In this document: positions 1 through 10,965 of the stretch, piece after piece | Numbering within the stretch: position 1 is the stretch's first letter | Layout of the letters: each line of letters starts with the position of its first letter | Assembly: GCA_030765045.1 (NCBI GenBank) | Contig: CM060969.1 | Span: forward strand, 53,822,716 to 53,886,715 | Reading direction: 5' to 3' | Source: Tenodera sinensis | Lineage: Eukaryota; Arthropoda; Insecta; Mantodea; Mantidae | DNA: 64,000 bases | The notes under the pieces: generated by a model | What the model was told of the DNA's origin: nothing | Seen by the model: only the letters and a program-made list of their open reading frames with translations | The model's database searches: none | Program-made: the position numbers and the translations under genes

Positions 1-300
1 AATAGATTTCGCTAACGTACACAATTTAGATCCGAATAAATTTGTTTGCGGAGAGAACCATTTCGGACATATTCCTTATTTGTGTCAGCTGCGGAAAACG
101 AACTTTCGCCAAATGCAAAATCATTCTTTTTTATATGTTAACCATGCAAGGAGAACGAAATCTCAAAGCTTTAAAAGATTTCAATATGACTCAAAGCCTA
201 TTGTATTCCCATATTAGCCTTGCAGCTGCAAAATAAGTAGCAAAATAAGTGGTTAGTTCAAAAGTAGAGCAAGGCATGTGAGTGCAACACATCAGATTTT
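1..300 (-). repeat. BR repeat, 5' part (window-truncated)
   Basis: Unclassified high-copy repeat of about 1 kb, named BR here. Read on the minus strand it begins near 297 with a TGATGTGTTGCACTCACATG-like end, found again at 8797, 59405, 57297 and 63841. It then runs through the shared blocks 'tacagtaggctttga', 'ccaaatatctcc'-like and 'gaaccatttcgga'. The rest lies outside the window. No coding potential is seen. Confidence 0.75.
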
Positions 301-573
301 TCTTTGTTTGTTTTATTTATATAGCCCTCATTCATAGCTTCTTTGGTCATGTCTGGAGCATTCACTTGAGAATCTACTGCGTTCTTCACTGAACTGTAAG
401 TTTCTTAACCTGGTTTTTATTATTAGGTAGTCTCATAAGTAATGTTGGGTTCCTGATTTTGGTGTTTTAGACAATATATTGGGTTTCTTTGGTTCGGCAA
501 TACTATTTACAGGATGTCATGGCTAGTACTGCGTGCATGCATCAGTTTTCAGTTGTTAATAAACAATCACGAA

Positions 574-1433
574 ATGAAGATAAAGTTTGAACTTAGAGTC
601 CTTTTAAAACACTACTGGAAACAAGATTATAAAGCCGCTGCCACAGCTCGAAGAATATGTGAATTGGAAGGAGGTGGCTTTAGTGAGTGTGTGGCACAAC
701 GATAGTTCCAACGTTTCCACAATGGAAACGAATGATTTACAACGTTCTGGAAGACCTAAAGTATGGAATATTGAGGATACATCTTAGCGAGAAAATCCGC
801 AAAAAAGTACCCGTAGTCTTTCAGAAGAACTTGGTGCAACAAAAGATACCATACATCGCCAAATTAAGACACTTTGAAAATCATACAGGAGCTGTAGGTC
901 TGTACTTCATGAACTGGCACCTCAACAGGTTCAACGTAGAGTGCATATCTGTCGTCAGCTTATCCATAATCCCATAGATGATAGATTTGCCAGGAGAATT
1001 GTCACTTGTGATGAAAACTGGGTATATTAGCCAACCCTGATGCCTCGAAACAGTGGCTTGATCCCCGCCAACCTGCCAAAGTGATCGGTTCGGTCCCAAA
1101 GTAATGTGTGTCTGGTGGAATTTTGAAGGTGTGATTCACTGGGAGTTTGTTCCAAATAGGCGGGCGATTGATGCGGCCCTTTATTCTCAACAACTGGAAC
1201 GAGTCCACGAAAGTTTGAGTCGGAGATACCCAGCATTAGTTAACCGAAATAGATTCTATTGCAACAGGACAATTCAAGACCCCATACCCCCAACCCTGAT
1301 CTCGCAACATCAGATACTACGTTTATCAATCCATGGCCCATTTTCTACGTATAACAAATTTTCACAACATTGGAAGTAGTGCAGGTGGGTCTCACCGAAT
1401 TCTTCACATCAAAAACCAGAAACTGGTACCGTC
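574..1433 (+). pseudogene. mariner (DD34D) transposase pseudogene
   Basis: DDE transposase of the mariner family; the intact enzyme cuts and pastes the element at TA sites in the nucleus. The N-terminal helix-turn-helix region (RVLLKHYWKQDYKAAATARR, about 595-655) is followed by a broken frame carrying 'LGATKDTIHRQIKTL'. The first catalytic motif is VTCDENWV (Asp codon 1010-1012). 'LLQQDNSRPHT' holds the second Asp (1268-1270) and 'PDLATSDYYVYQSMAHFL' the third (1314-1316). Only 45 nucleotides separate the last two Asp codons, against about 100 in mariners, so roughly 20 residues are deleted. Several stops and frameshifts are present. The gene ends at 'FFTSKTRNWYR', where a SINE takes over. 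It is certainly non-functional. Confidence 0.85.
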
Positions 1434-1765
1434 GTCCTCCGTAGCGCAGTTGGTAGCGCACTTATATATGCCGCGGAGGACCCGGGTTCGATCCCCGGTA
1501 CCAGCATGGAGCTTTTATCCGCTCTGGCACGGGGTGTACTCGAGAAGGCCGCATATCTGGTCGGGAGGGTTCGGGGCGCTGACCACATCCCACCCTCCAG
1601 TACTGCGCCCCAACAATGACGCCTGTAGTGGGCAGAGGTGGGGGACGCAGTGGTCGGGCGACAAGCATTGGCCCTTCATGGGCTGTTGCGCTAGGGGTTT
1701 AGTTAGATACCATCGTGGGATAATAAACCTCGCTGAAGATGGCTCAAGACCATTTAATCTAATTT
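1434..1765 (+). mobile_element. tRNA-derived SINE inside mariner
   Basis: Pol III promoter-like boxes: an A box at about 1441-1459 (GTAGCGCAGTTGGTAGCGC) and a B box GGTTCGATCCC at 1485-1495. A GC-rich body follows, reaching about 1745-1765, where the sequence turns AT-rich. It interrupts the 3' end of the mariner transposase reading. The right mariner terminus survives beyond it, so the SINE is the younger insertion. Confidence 0.7.
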
Positions 1766-1850
1766 GTATTTAGTTAATTGCTTGACAGAACACATTTCAA
1801 ATAATTGTTTTTCTTGAAAAACGACATTACTTATGAGACAGTATCTGTAC

Positions 1851-2555
1851 TATTTACTCTCAAGCGTACTCTCATTTCCTCTCACATGTAAATATATTTC
1901 CAGACTCTGGAGGATAAGTAATAATACTGGTTAAAGAAAACTTGCCTGCTCTGGGTTGGAACACTATGAGTTTTAGGACTATGGAGGTGAGATGCCTGGA
2001 AAATGCAATCTGTGGTGAATTAAAATTGATTGAATATTGGTTGTGACCAATTAAAGTGACCAAGCAGCCCTAGGGCAGTATGCTGTTGTCATCAATTAAA
2101 CAACGTGGGAAATCCAAAATGGCGAGCGGTGGAGGTGCAACGTGTCTTATCAAACCAGTGTGATAGAAGAATACTGAAAAGGGATTCACAATGGTCAAAA
2201 GATGGCATTGTTACATAATTAACATAAAATATGCTACGCCTTACTCACTCAGTTTGCTTAATTTACCTCTTCATTATTCAAGTATACACTCCTGACCTCT
2301 GATCATGGAACCTCTTACTGGATTCATTGGATGAGGTAGAAGGCGTTATGAAAGTACGTTATGTATGAACATGAAAATTAGCTTTACACAACTGCAGCTG
2401 CCTGTGCTTCAAATAGATTACAATACTGTAATTTCTCCAATTTTTCAAATGCTACTTCACTTAATTTTAAGTTAATAATTTAGTTCAGCTTTCACAGAGA
2501 GTTTGTTTGGCCAACTCTGTCACTTCACTAATATGAACTGTCACCTCATTTCCTT
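1851..2555. other. unassigned AT-rich DNA
   Basis: I see no convincing coding region, tRNA-like box or terminal inverted repeat here. Confidence 0.5.
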
Positions 2556-2559
2556 TCCT

Positions 2560-3192
2560 GGTATAGTGGGGGGATGAAGTAAGCCTGACATAGCTTCCTA
2601 TTTCGTACGTTCCACTCGCTGGGAAGACGACAACGACGTGTCTCCATGCGGTAAAGAGAAATAAGAGATATACGGGGAGGGGGGGGGGGGTTCTGCGCTG
2701 AAGCCAGGCTTATTGTACCTATGTCCTCAAGGGGGTACCTCCGGGAGGAAGGATGACACGGGAGGAGACACCGGGTGGTCAGATCCAGAGTAGTGGTATA
2801 AACATTCACAGAGGTTCCTGAGGTTTCCCAAGTTTGAGGACACCTCGAAGTCTTTGGGTCTTCCGGGCCATCTGAAAGGGGCCTTGGCGCTAGGTCCAAC
2901 GGCCCAAAGCCACCCCCACGGCTCCCGCTGACAACGAGGAATGGAGAGAGTTCCTGTGCCCATATCATCCCTTCCAAGCTGCATCTAACTCTTCCTTGAC
3001 GAACCAGTGGGACGGAGGATGAATGAAATGATTCATTAAATAAAATGGAGCGGGATGTGGTTATCCTCTCCCCACCATTTGCCGGACGACCCGGAGAAAC
3101 TCGGTTCATGAAGGTCGGCCACGAATCGAAACCACGATCTCCGGAATGTAAGCCTCACACGTTACCACGGAACCATCCCATGCGGTAAAGCA
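2560..3192 (-). mobile_element. long tRNA-headed SINE, family C (minus copy)
   Basis: On the minus strand the head near 3192 reads 'GGATGGTTCCGTGGTAACGT', followed by a B-box-like GGTTTCGATTCG at about 3121-3135. The body contains 'tcatccttcctcccg' and 'acaataagcc'. The same order occurs on the plus strand at 44662-45270 ('gatgggtcaggcggtaacgt', GGTTCGATGCC, then the same two blocks). An open frame over 2546-3109 (-) is incidental. A G/C homopolymer at about 2679-2690 interrupts the body. Confidence 0.65.
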
Positions 3193-3499
3193 TTCATTGC
3201 ATGTCACCGTGGTCGTCTCTAACTCGCTCGAAGAACAGAACTTTTGATCTTACTATATAGACAATTGGAATTCACTAAAAGCCAACTGTAACACCTATAA
3301 TCCACTATGGTAGTCTCTGGTTACATTTGGTGATATTCCATCTGTTCGCTGACATCAATAAAGCAGCTGAAATATACGTACGTAAAGTTGTGTAGTTGGT
3401 GTTACTTTAGATGTTATGTAGTTGACAACACAGACATTTTCTTGCATGTATATAAACTGTTGGGTTTAAGCGTTTGTTTGGAGGCTGTTGTGCATTTGT
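3193..3499. other. unassigned
   Basis: Nothing recognisable in this stretch. Confidence 0.4.
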
Positions 3500-3845
3500 T
3501 TGCTTTTTTTCTAGTTAAACAAATTAATAGTTTGTTAACGAGGCTGTCAATACACTAATCTGTAATTCCCAGTTTAGTTTAATGCTTTTAATATAGGTTG
3601 TAATTTTCTTGAGTGATGTTGAGGCAATTTGTCTTCGGGTTGGTAAAGCTAACTCCAGGTGCCCTATTCTTCGTTGGACAATTGCTTCGCATTGGCAAAT
3701 TATATGCCCTGCTCTTTTCCTTTGCATGTAAACATAATCTACGTATGTTCACCTCATATTTTCCCATCTTATAGAGATTATCTCTAAGACGGCAGTCTCG
3801 AGTAAAGAGCCCATTTAAAGTCCTCCAGTCCTGTTTACTGACTGT
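3500..3845 (-). pseudogene. LINE ORF2 C-terminal (RNase H tail) fragment
   Basis: Minus-strand readings match the C-terminal region that follows RNase H in many insect LINEs. 'WRTLNGLFTRDCRLRDNLYK' comes first (about 3770-3830), then, in another frame, 'AGHIICQCEAIVQRRIGHL' (about 3645-3705) with the usual H..C.C cluster, and finally 'LKKITTYIKSIKL'. At least one frameshift separates the halves. There is no upstream RT, so this is a severely 5'-truncated insertion or a surviving tail. Confidence 0.7.
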
Positions 3846-3849
3846 GAGG

Positions 3850-3896
3850 ATGTTGTTGTTGTTGTTGTTTTTTTTTTAGTTTTTTTTTTTTTTTTA
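3850..3896 (+). repeat. (GTT)n and poly-T tract
   Basis: About five GTT units run into two T-rich homopolymer tracts, beside the LINE fragment. Confidence 0.8.
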
Positions 3897-4469
3897 AGTT
3901 CACAATAGCAGCTTGTTTTCCTGCATTCCCAGGCTTTTATCAGTGGCAGTACTTCAATTTACTATACTATTGGCCATTTTGAACTTTTGGGAGTCGCCAT
4001 TAGATTGTTCTCCCCATAACGCAGCACTCGTGATTCACTCACGTAATCACTGACCAGCTTCGCTGGACTCACCAAAATCTACTCTAAGCAGACTTCGGCC
4101 GTACCATTGAACATGTCTACCGCAGTAGTAGACGCAACGTTCAGAACATTTTATCTCCAGCCGACTACGGCATAACATCCGATTATAAAATACTCTTCAC
4201 CTCCATCAGTACTATCGATTTGAAGAACATTCATACTTTGATCTGAATTACGGCTTGAACCACGAGAGCGAATGCATTGCCGTTTTCGTTTGTATTGGAT
4301 TAAACTAACATTTGATCCTTTTGATGCCCTTGAATTAAAGAAATTATTAGAATTAAAAAACCGTCTTCTCCTTCCTTTTACAGGTAAAACTAAATTTATA
4401 ATTACAATAAATAATTAATTGTATAGTTGGTGGGGGAAATACATTCCCGCCTGGAACCGCTTGTACAAA
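3897..4469. other. unassigned
   Basis: Several short shadow frames but no recognisable protein, tRNA-like box or repeat shared elsewhere in the window. Confidence 0.4.
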
Positions 4470-4780
4470 CACTCATTAATATATCCCCCCTCCCCCCAAT
4501 CAGCGATCCAAGATCGTCCCCTTACAGTATGCCTGTCGCTTTCCTTCTCCCCACCATATGTTTACCTTGTACTGCCTCGCACTGCGACACCTGAAAGAAC
4601 ATCAGGAACATGAAATGAAAATGAAATCAAAGAAAGTCGTAATAGAAAAACAAATATTCCAAAATTCGCCCTCCGATCAGGGAAACCCACAAAAATATAA
4701 AACAATTTCGGGAGGGGGCAGTGAAAATTGAGGTTCCCTAGCCTGCTTCTGACATATATGATCTTGCAGGATCATAGGTT
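4470..4780 (+). repeat. unclassified interspersed repeat G, copy 1
   Basis: The blocks 'aacatgaaatgaaaatgaaat', 'tcgtaatagaaaaac', 'tcagggaaacccacaaaa' and 'attgaggttccct' recur in the same order at 43810-44060, where they read 'tgaatgaaacgaaatgatgg', 'tcgtggtacttgaaaaac' and 'tcagggaaaatcacaaaaa'. The boundaries are uncertain. It may be the body of a SINE whose head is lost. Confidence 0.4.
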
Positions 4781-5239
4781 GCTAGACGAATGTTGGGTAA
4801 CTACACCACCAAATTTCCTGTCCCTCTATTTCTTTACATTTCTCCTGTCATTTCACTTTCATCCTGTCATTTTCACGGTTATAAGTGATGGCGGGAGCTT
4901 TGGCGTAGCATGGCAGAGAAAAACGATGCCCTCTGTAAACCTAGATCCTCTGGATCGGGGACGGATCTTGCTTGCACCTGCCACCTCAGTTCTACACCTC
5001 CCCATGTCGCTCACTCCCTCTCAGATTCCCAGATAAATTTCGTTTTAAGTAAAAACCCCTGCGATACTTGTATTTCTTTCAGTGGCTCTATCTACTCACC
5101 TGGCAGCAGCTATTACAGCGAGCGAGGCAAGTTGCACGCAAGTGCCTGTCGGAATATGAGGGAACTAAGCTTGCGTGCGTGCGTGCGTGCGGGCGTACAT
5201 TACCATCTGTCGGGAAATTGTGAAAGTCAAGTATCTCGT
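4781..5239. other. unassigned, with short (GTGC)n run
   Basis: Moderately GC-rich. A (TGCG)n-like run lies at about 5173-5193. No protein family is recognised. Confidence 0.4.
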
Positions 5240-5935
5240 ACAACTACGTAAAAGCGGTAAGGAATTACCATGTTTCATTTGACGAAAGTTTATTCCTAAA
5301 CTCACACAAATAACAAGGAGTATCTCCGAAATGGTTCAATCTGTACAAAAATTTATCGAGATATAAATTGTGTATTTTAGCAAGATCTACATTTTTTTTA
5401 GGGTAACATTAGGCGTATATGTTACGGTTTAGGAGTTATGGAAAAGTCATCCAGAGTAAACAGGACTAAATAGGCTATAGCAATAAAAATTCAAAATATA
5501 CATTTCATTTGTCATAAAAATATCTTAAACACGTACCATTTTAATCAAAGTCGTTAGAGCCATTTTCAAGAAAATCAAAATTTTCGAAAAATTGTCCATG
5601 TAAAGGGTAGTTTAGGGTGGAGTTATTTTCTTAAAAATCTTCATGTCACATCCCTGCACGACATTAAACTTAAATACTAACTGTGGTTTTTAACCGATTT
5701 TTCGTTTTTGAGTTATGCTGTCCACACACAGACTGATAGACACCCACCCACCCATCCACCCACCCACCCACCCATACACACACACACACGCGCGCGCGCG
5801 TACCTTTTTCTAAAAATGCTCTTTTTTTGGATTCAGGGGCCTCAAAATAACTTTGTTGCGAAATCTCGACATCGAATTTTTGGCTGGAATGCAATACTTC
5901 TTCCACTTACCAGTAGAGAAAGTAAAAAGCCATTT
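5240..5935 (+). repeat. BR repeat, 3' part
   Basis: Contains the BR blocks 'aatatctccgaaatggttca', 'agcaagatctacattttt', 'attttaatcaaa.tcgttagagccattttca', 'gggtagtttagggtgga' and 'gagttatgctgtccacac', then the CA-rich tract and 'gtagagaaagtaaaaa'. It is joined tail-to-tail to a minus copy at about 5935. Confidence 0.85.
5739..5801 (+). repeat. CA/CCCA and CG microsatellite inside BR
   Basis: (CCCA)n, (CA)n and (CG)n run together directly after the BR block 'gagttatgctgtccacac'. Confidence 0.95.
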
Positions 5936-6260
5936 TTAGAAAAGATCTGTGTGTGTGCGTGTGTGTCTATGTATGTGGGCTTATGTGACTGTCTTTGAAC
6001 AGATGATAAACGAGAAGTTGGTTAAAAACAAAATTGGTATTTAAGTTTAATATCCTTCAAGGATATGTTTGATAAAAATTGAGGAGCGGTTTTTGAAAAC
6101 TGGATAGATGCAACATTTTACGAATTTGAGTTATATATAGTATCGGCATAATTTTCACCTTGTGCATCGTTCTGTGAAATCAGATTTTGCAAAATTCGAT
6201 TCTTGTCCTGTGTAGAAGGTAGGGTATACTAGCACTTTTTTCAAAACTTTATAGATACAC
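5936..6260 (-). repeat. BR repeat, 3' part inverted
   Basis: Reads as BR on the minus strand: 'gccatttttagaaaagatc', a GT-rich tract (5950-5985), 'ttggttaaaaacaaa.ttggtatttaagttta', then 'gatgcaacatttt'-like decayed sequence. It abuts the plus copy, giving a tail-to-tail inverted pair. Confidence 0.65.
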
Positions 6261-6659
6261 TAGCTCAGTTAAAGAAAAGGTCAATAGATGCAATTTTATG
6301 ATCCAAAGTGTAGCAATTTGAGTTCTATGAAACGCATGTTAGCATTGACTGCCATCTCATTGTTCCGATTCTTCGAATTCTCAATCATATCTGCAAGCTT
6401 TGTACACTGCTGCTTCGTTGGAAATTACTGCGAACTCAGGTTGTGCGTTTGGATTTCACATGCGCTTGTGCAAGCTTTTTTTTTTTTTCTTTGTTGTTCC
6501 ATTTATATCCCGTCTTTAACTGCCGAGGTCATATCGGTGGCCTTGCATGTTGGCAATGGTGTTACTCGTTTAACAGTGGGTTTTTCGGTCTTTGGGAGTT
6601 TTTATACGTTGATTTCACACATACGCATTCACACTTTCATTCATACTTCCAAACTCAGA
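6261..6659. other. unassigned
   Basis: A T-rich tract lies at 6477-6490. Open frames on the plus strand have no recognisable motifs. Confidence 0.4.
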
Positions 6660-6790
6660 GCAGGATGAGAATAATTTTGGCTGGAGAAAAATTCCTACCC
6701 CCCCCCCTGCCGGAATTCGAACCCGGACCCCTTGCACAGCAGGCAAGCTTCTGCAAACTTTGTTATACCTACATGGCATTTTTATTCTTT
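6660..6790 (-). mobile_element. tRNA-like SINE head (minus)
   Basis: On the minus strand a B-box-like GGGTTCGAATTCCGG lies at about 6711-6726. It is preceded by tRNA-like 'gcttgcctgctgtgcaagggg' and followed by a poly-G run, then 'tttttctccagcc'. There is no second copy in the window, so the family limits are unknown. Confidence 0.5.
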
Positions 6791-6816
6791 GTTGAGACAC
6801 TGTACTGTACTATGCA

Positions 6817-7498
6817 CAATGGACAGGAGCTCAGATTGTGAAACTGTACCAGTCGTAGATTGCGCTGGAGGTAGGAATTATTGCAAAAACAAGGAAAGGA
6901 AATCAAAATGCAAGTCAAGGAAAGCTCATACTCCAGCTATGACTTGTTCACATGTTCTCGAGTGCACTCCACGGATTCTAAAAGTAAAGGGCCTAAGACG
7001 GCGATGCAGCTGACTTGACTTATAATGATACAAGTGGATTTCACCAACACCTTTCCATGCTCAACAAAAGAGATGAAGATAAATTCCTTATGAAATATAT
7101 GAGTATTACATCTCCTAATCGCAGAGTGGTGAATAAAGAAGCTGCAAGTAGAAAGCAGACTGTTAGCATTAAATACAGTGTGAGAAGTGATGATGGCCGT
7201 GTATTGTCAGCATGCGCTGCAAGCTTCCAAGGAATCACAGGGCCGTCAAAAGACAAATTATCTCCCCTGGTTAGAAAATTTCACTTATCTGGGAATGCGC
7301 CAAAGGAAACCAGAAGAGGTGACAGAACAGGAATATTATAGAAGGGCATTACTGCTGCTATAAAGCAAGACATTAAGAAGTACAGATGTAGAGAAAGCCA
7401 CTATGGAAGAGCAAAATCAAGGAGAATATTTACCTCCAGAACTTAATATCAGAAAAATATGGACCAACTTTTGCAACGAAAGAACATTAATTGTCAAA

Positions 7499-7563
<65 letters not shown>

Positions 7564-7755
7564 ACAACTTCTTCAATCTTTCATTCCGTACACCACACAC
7601 TGACACATGCTCAAGCTGCAATATGGGACTGATGAAGATTAAGACAGATGCAGATGTGGAGAACCATGTACAGATTGCACAAGCAGTAATAAATGTTAAA
7701 GCTGACTTATATTGTTTGAAATTTCTTTGTGTGTATTCAATGTTTGTTATATAAA
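6817..7755 (+). pseudogene. repeat-encoded arthropod protein with CFxxP-TDxC motif, degenerate
   Basis: Resembles an uncharacterised protein family found in many arthropod genomes and usually repeat-borne. The function is unknown and I assign none. Readings in order: a Cys/Lys-rich N-terminal part (6817-7013); 'RKQTVSIKYSV' and 'ACAASFQGITGPSKDKLSPL' followed by 'KETRRGDR' (7150-7330); then, in a shifted frame, 'KSHYGRAKSRRIF' (about 7393-7430) and 'NMDQLLQRKN'; then 'FYNFFNLSFRTPHTDTC' and 'SSCNMGLMKIKTDADVE' (7560-7660). The last part is in frame with an (AT)n array that encodes alternating Tyr-Ile. At least two frameshifts are present. It could be a decayed host gene, but the family's repeat-borne habit argues against that. 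Confidence 0.55.
7498..7561 (+). repeat. (AT)n microsatellite
   Basis: About 30 AT units. They lie in frame inside the degenerate ORF of 6817-7755, just before its NLSFRTPHTDTC block. Confidence 0.97.
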
Positions 7756-8149
7756 TAAAGCAAAATATATTGTTATTGTGAATGTAGCAGTACTTAGTTC
7801 CTAACTTTATACCTAATAAAATAATCCTTATAAACATTAATATGTTGGTCGTATAGTACATTATGTATTGTAAAAAGGTGAAAATAAATAAAAAATAAAA
7901 AGCAACAAAGACAATAATTGACAAAAATAACAAAACTTCATGTGTTAATTTCTCGCTCACGCAGAAAGGTTGATCAGCATCTACCGGTTTTTGAAGAAAG
8001 TCTGCATTTTCAAACCCCAAATTTGCACTAGTTAAACTATGCTATTTGTTTCTTTTCACATTAAATAAGACAGTATCAGGAAGGAGAATTTAATGAGTAA
8101 TATAGTTGTTGGGCTAACCAGTTAGTATTGCCAATAAATAGAAAAAGCA
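7756..8149. other. AT-rich unassigned
   Basis: AT-rich with several AATAAA strings. An open minus-strand frame (7562-8020) is the shadow of low-complexity sequence and has no motif. Confidence 0.5.
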
Positions 8150-8805
8150 TTTTTCCTCAGAAATGCATTTTGTGTATCTATCGAGTTTGGAAAAAAAAAA
8201 ACGCTCCTCAATTCTCCACGTTTAACTACTCTTTACATGGAAAATATTTCGAAAATGTTAATTTTCTCAGAAATGACTGTAAAGATTTTAATTAGAATGC
8301 CATATGTATAACATATTTTATGGCAAATGAAACGTATTTTTTTAATTTTCTGGCTATAGCCCATTTAGTCCTGTCTTGATGACTTTTATATAACCGGAAA
8401 ACCGTAAAAGGTAGTGCAAATCTCACTATACAAAAAATGTTGATATTGTTAAAACACACAAGTTGTGTCGAAATTCATTTTTGTGGAGTGAACCATTTTG
8501 GAGATATTGTTTCTTATTTGTGAGTTTTGTATGGTTGAACTTTTCTCAAATAGAAGGTCGTTATTCGTCGTTTTTATCTCTTGGCTGTGCAAAGAGAATG
8601 GAGTTCCAAAGCCTTTAAATAGCGATCGACTATCGCTTACAGTGCTTCCCTTGCACCGACAGGAAAATTAGCAGTATGATAATTCCTGCAAATTTTACTC
8701 GAGTAACTTGAAGATGAACGAAGAATAAGAGTTTTTAGGAATAGTTAGTATAAGAATAGAGAGGGTCATGTCAGTGCAACACATCAGATTTTTGTAATTT
8801 ACATA
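8150..8805 (-). repeat. BR repeat, near full 5' to mid copy
   Basis: Minus-strand BR: it ends at about 8797 with the conserved 'caacacatcag' terminus and runs left through 'gaaccattttggagatatt', 'tgatgacttttatataacc', 'tagcccatttagtcctg' and 'tttacatggaaaatatttcgaaaat'. The CA tract and 3' end are missing. Confidence 0.85.
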
Positions 8806-9925
8806 CAGAGAAATTAATTCATATCTCAAGTGATAGAACATGAAATTAACTAGCAGTATTTAGCCCCCGTTTTCTTATTTAAATACCTGCTTAAAATTTT
8901 GGGTTCAGTTGTTGGATTTATAATCGAATAATTGAACAATGCGTATAGCCTAACAAACAATATATGCTATTGTGCTCACGTATTCAGTGTTGTAGAAATC
9001 CTCATTCAATTCGCAGAGTCTGATGTGGAGATGTTTTCAAGGATTGATTCCACGAAGCAGGTTCTAAGTACTCTGATCTCTTCAAAGTGTAAGCCTATAC
9101 CACAGCTTTGCTGGCCTTGAGAAAGCAGGTCCCGTTTGTATTTTATTGGCCCTTGTAATTATGCCACAGATTGCAAGGGTGATTACCCTTAGAAGCAAAG
9201 TTGTGGTTATGCTTTAACGTCCATAGTTCCAGGAATATGCAAAGCTGCTTCTCTGTCGTGTGCTCCTGGAGGTAATGTTATTACACGATGCAAAGCAGCC
9301 ACTCGATTTCTCCTATTAAAAACGTGATTTTCCAAGTCACTATTATTTATTTTTATATACCTTCTACAAACAGCAAAACTTGATTTTGTAACTGATTCAT
9401 GTTACTCGTGAAATTGTAGATTATGTGATAATAGTTTTCACTTTTAGAAGATTTGGCTATTATTCAAGTCTATTGTATTCCCCTTTTTCCATTATCCTTA
9501 CGAAAACAAAAATATATATTATAAAACAATTCTAAAAGTGTTTATCTGGATTCATGGCTACAAGAATATTATTTCAATAATAAAGTAACTAATAAATAAA
9601 TAATTTCAACATAACCTTTTAACTATCACTTTAGCCATCTGAATCTCGGCTTACGTCCATTAAAATATGTACTTAATAAAGGTATTTCTGCACTGGTTTA
9701 TCTTTATTAACAAAATTAGACAAACATTTTTCAGAAGGGATGTGAATGTAGGTAACACGTTAGATTACAGTGCCCTGCGAAGAGTTTGCGACACGGAATA
9801 TTTTACATCATAATGGTCAATTCGGATGCTCTAATTTCGAAAATAATACTTTTTGAGTATCACACACAAATTTTGAACAGTTCTGATTCTTCACAAAATT
9901 AAAACTTCGGTACGCTAGTATTAGC
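8806..9925. other. unassigned AT-rich DNA
   Basis: I see no recognised coding region; the 62-residue frame at 8932-9120 has no recognisable motif. Two short imperfectly matching blocks at 9185-9300 (both containing 'gcaaagctgcttct/gcaaagcagccact') suggest a small local duplication or hairpin. Confidence 0.4.
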
Positions 9926-9929
9926 ATCA

Positions 9930-10790
9930 CTGCATATCTCATAAACATGTATTGCGTAATACGGAACTTATCTTGGAATCCGCAGTATTGGTACAGACCT
10001 CGAGAAAAAGAGTTCAACAAGTATTATGTAAAAGAAGGAAAACCAGTATGTTTTTGTGATATCCCTAACTGATAGTCATCTTGGAACAGCTTACGATGCA
10101 AAATATTGGCGTCTCTTTAAGATTCGAGTAAGAGAAGTCTGAAAGATGTTCTGCTGCACAACAGTAATTTAAAGAAACCTACCAAAATTTGTATACTATG
10201 CTGGAAAAAGTTAAATATAATGAATACAAGTGGTTCGTGTGCTATGTTCTTAAGATGTGTAGTATTTTCCTGGGCCAACAAGCAGGATACACGAAATGTC
10301 TGTGCTTTTTGTGTGAATAGGAATCCAGAGCCAAAGAAACACACTCAGGTGAAACTAACTGGCAAAAAAGAAAAGATATGGTGTCAGGGACACTAATTGA
10401 CACATACAAGATTTTGCCACCCCCGTTGCATATCAAATTAGGGATAATGAAGCAATTTGTTACTGATTTGGGCAAAGATGGTTGTTGTTTCCAATATCTC
10501 ATTCAGAAATGTCCAATGTTATGTGAATAAAAACTGAAAGAAGGCATTTTTAACCCATGAAGGATATTCATTTTAGAAATATCATAAGAGACACAAAGGT
10601 TCAAGCTTGGGACTCATTCAGTGAAGTTATAAACAAGCTTTTGGACAATGTTAATGGTGACCAATATGAACACATTGTTAAAACGATGGTCGAAAAGTTA
10701 AAGCCCCTCGGATGTAATATCAGTTTAAAACGGCATTTTCTGCATTCATCAGGACCACAAATGCAAGTCAACTGAGCGTTCGTTTTCGGC
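9930..10790 (+). pseudogene. repeat-encoded arthropod protein ('PPLHIKLGxMKQF' family), degenerate
   Basis: Resembles a widespread uncharacterised arthropod protein that I know only from multicopy loci. Readings on the plus strand, across frameshifts and stops: 'YWYRPREKEFNKYYVKEG' (about 9985-10040), 'DSSKRSLKDVLLHNSN' (10122-10170), 'LGQQAGYTKCLCFLC' (10270-10320), 'ILPPPLHIKLGIMKQFV' (10412-10462), 'KEGIF' (10538), then 'AWDSFSEVINKLLDNV' and 'LGCNISLKRHFLHS' (10605-10752). The domain order matches the family, so this is one decayed gene and not scattered hits. Function is unknown; no catalytic residues can be assigned. Confidence 0.6.
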
Positions 10791-10965
10791 AAAGCGGAGG
10801 AGAAAATAATATCATATGGCATGTTTGAAATGTTCTAGTTCAGTGTACACTGTTGGATCTGTGGAATTGAGATTGTTTCTTTGTTTGAATATTTTCACAT
10901 TTTTATTTGTGCTTAAAAACCAGAAACAAACTCTACTAATATTACATATTTCCTTTTCACATGAC

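Larger units (their letters stand above)
425..1850 (+). mobile_element. mariner-type DNA transposon, degenerate, with SINE insertion
   Basis: A 16-bp perfect inverted repeat, GTCTCATAAGTAATGT, lies at 430-445 and as its reverse complement at 1824-1839. It brackets a decayed mariner transposase gene. TA dinucleotides are available beside both ends, but the exact termini are unclear because the outermost bases have diverged. Total length is about 1.43 kb, including a SINE of roughly 310 bp. That leaves about 1.1 kb, a little short of a normal mariner, which agrees with an internal deletion in the catalytic region. Confidence 0.75.

Noticed and set aside
1424..1503. Functional tRNA gene (boxes A and B, matching TGGTACC/GGTACCA ends)
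   Set aside because: Spacing between the 5' arm and the A box is wrong for a tRNA, the matching 5' arm belongs to the mariner reading (NWYR), and a SINE body follows.
2546..3109. 187-codon minus-strand open frame as a gene
   Set aside because: It lies across a SINE family C copy, includes a homopolymer, and has no protein motif.
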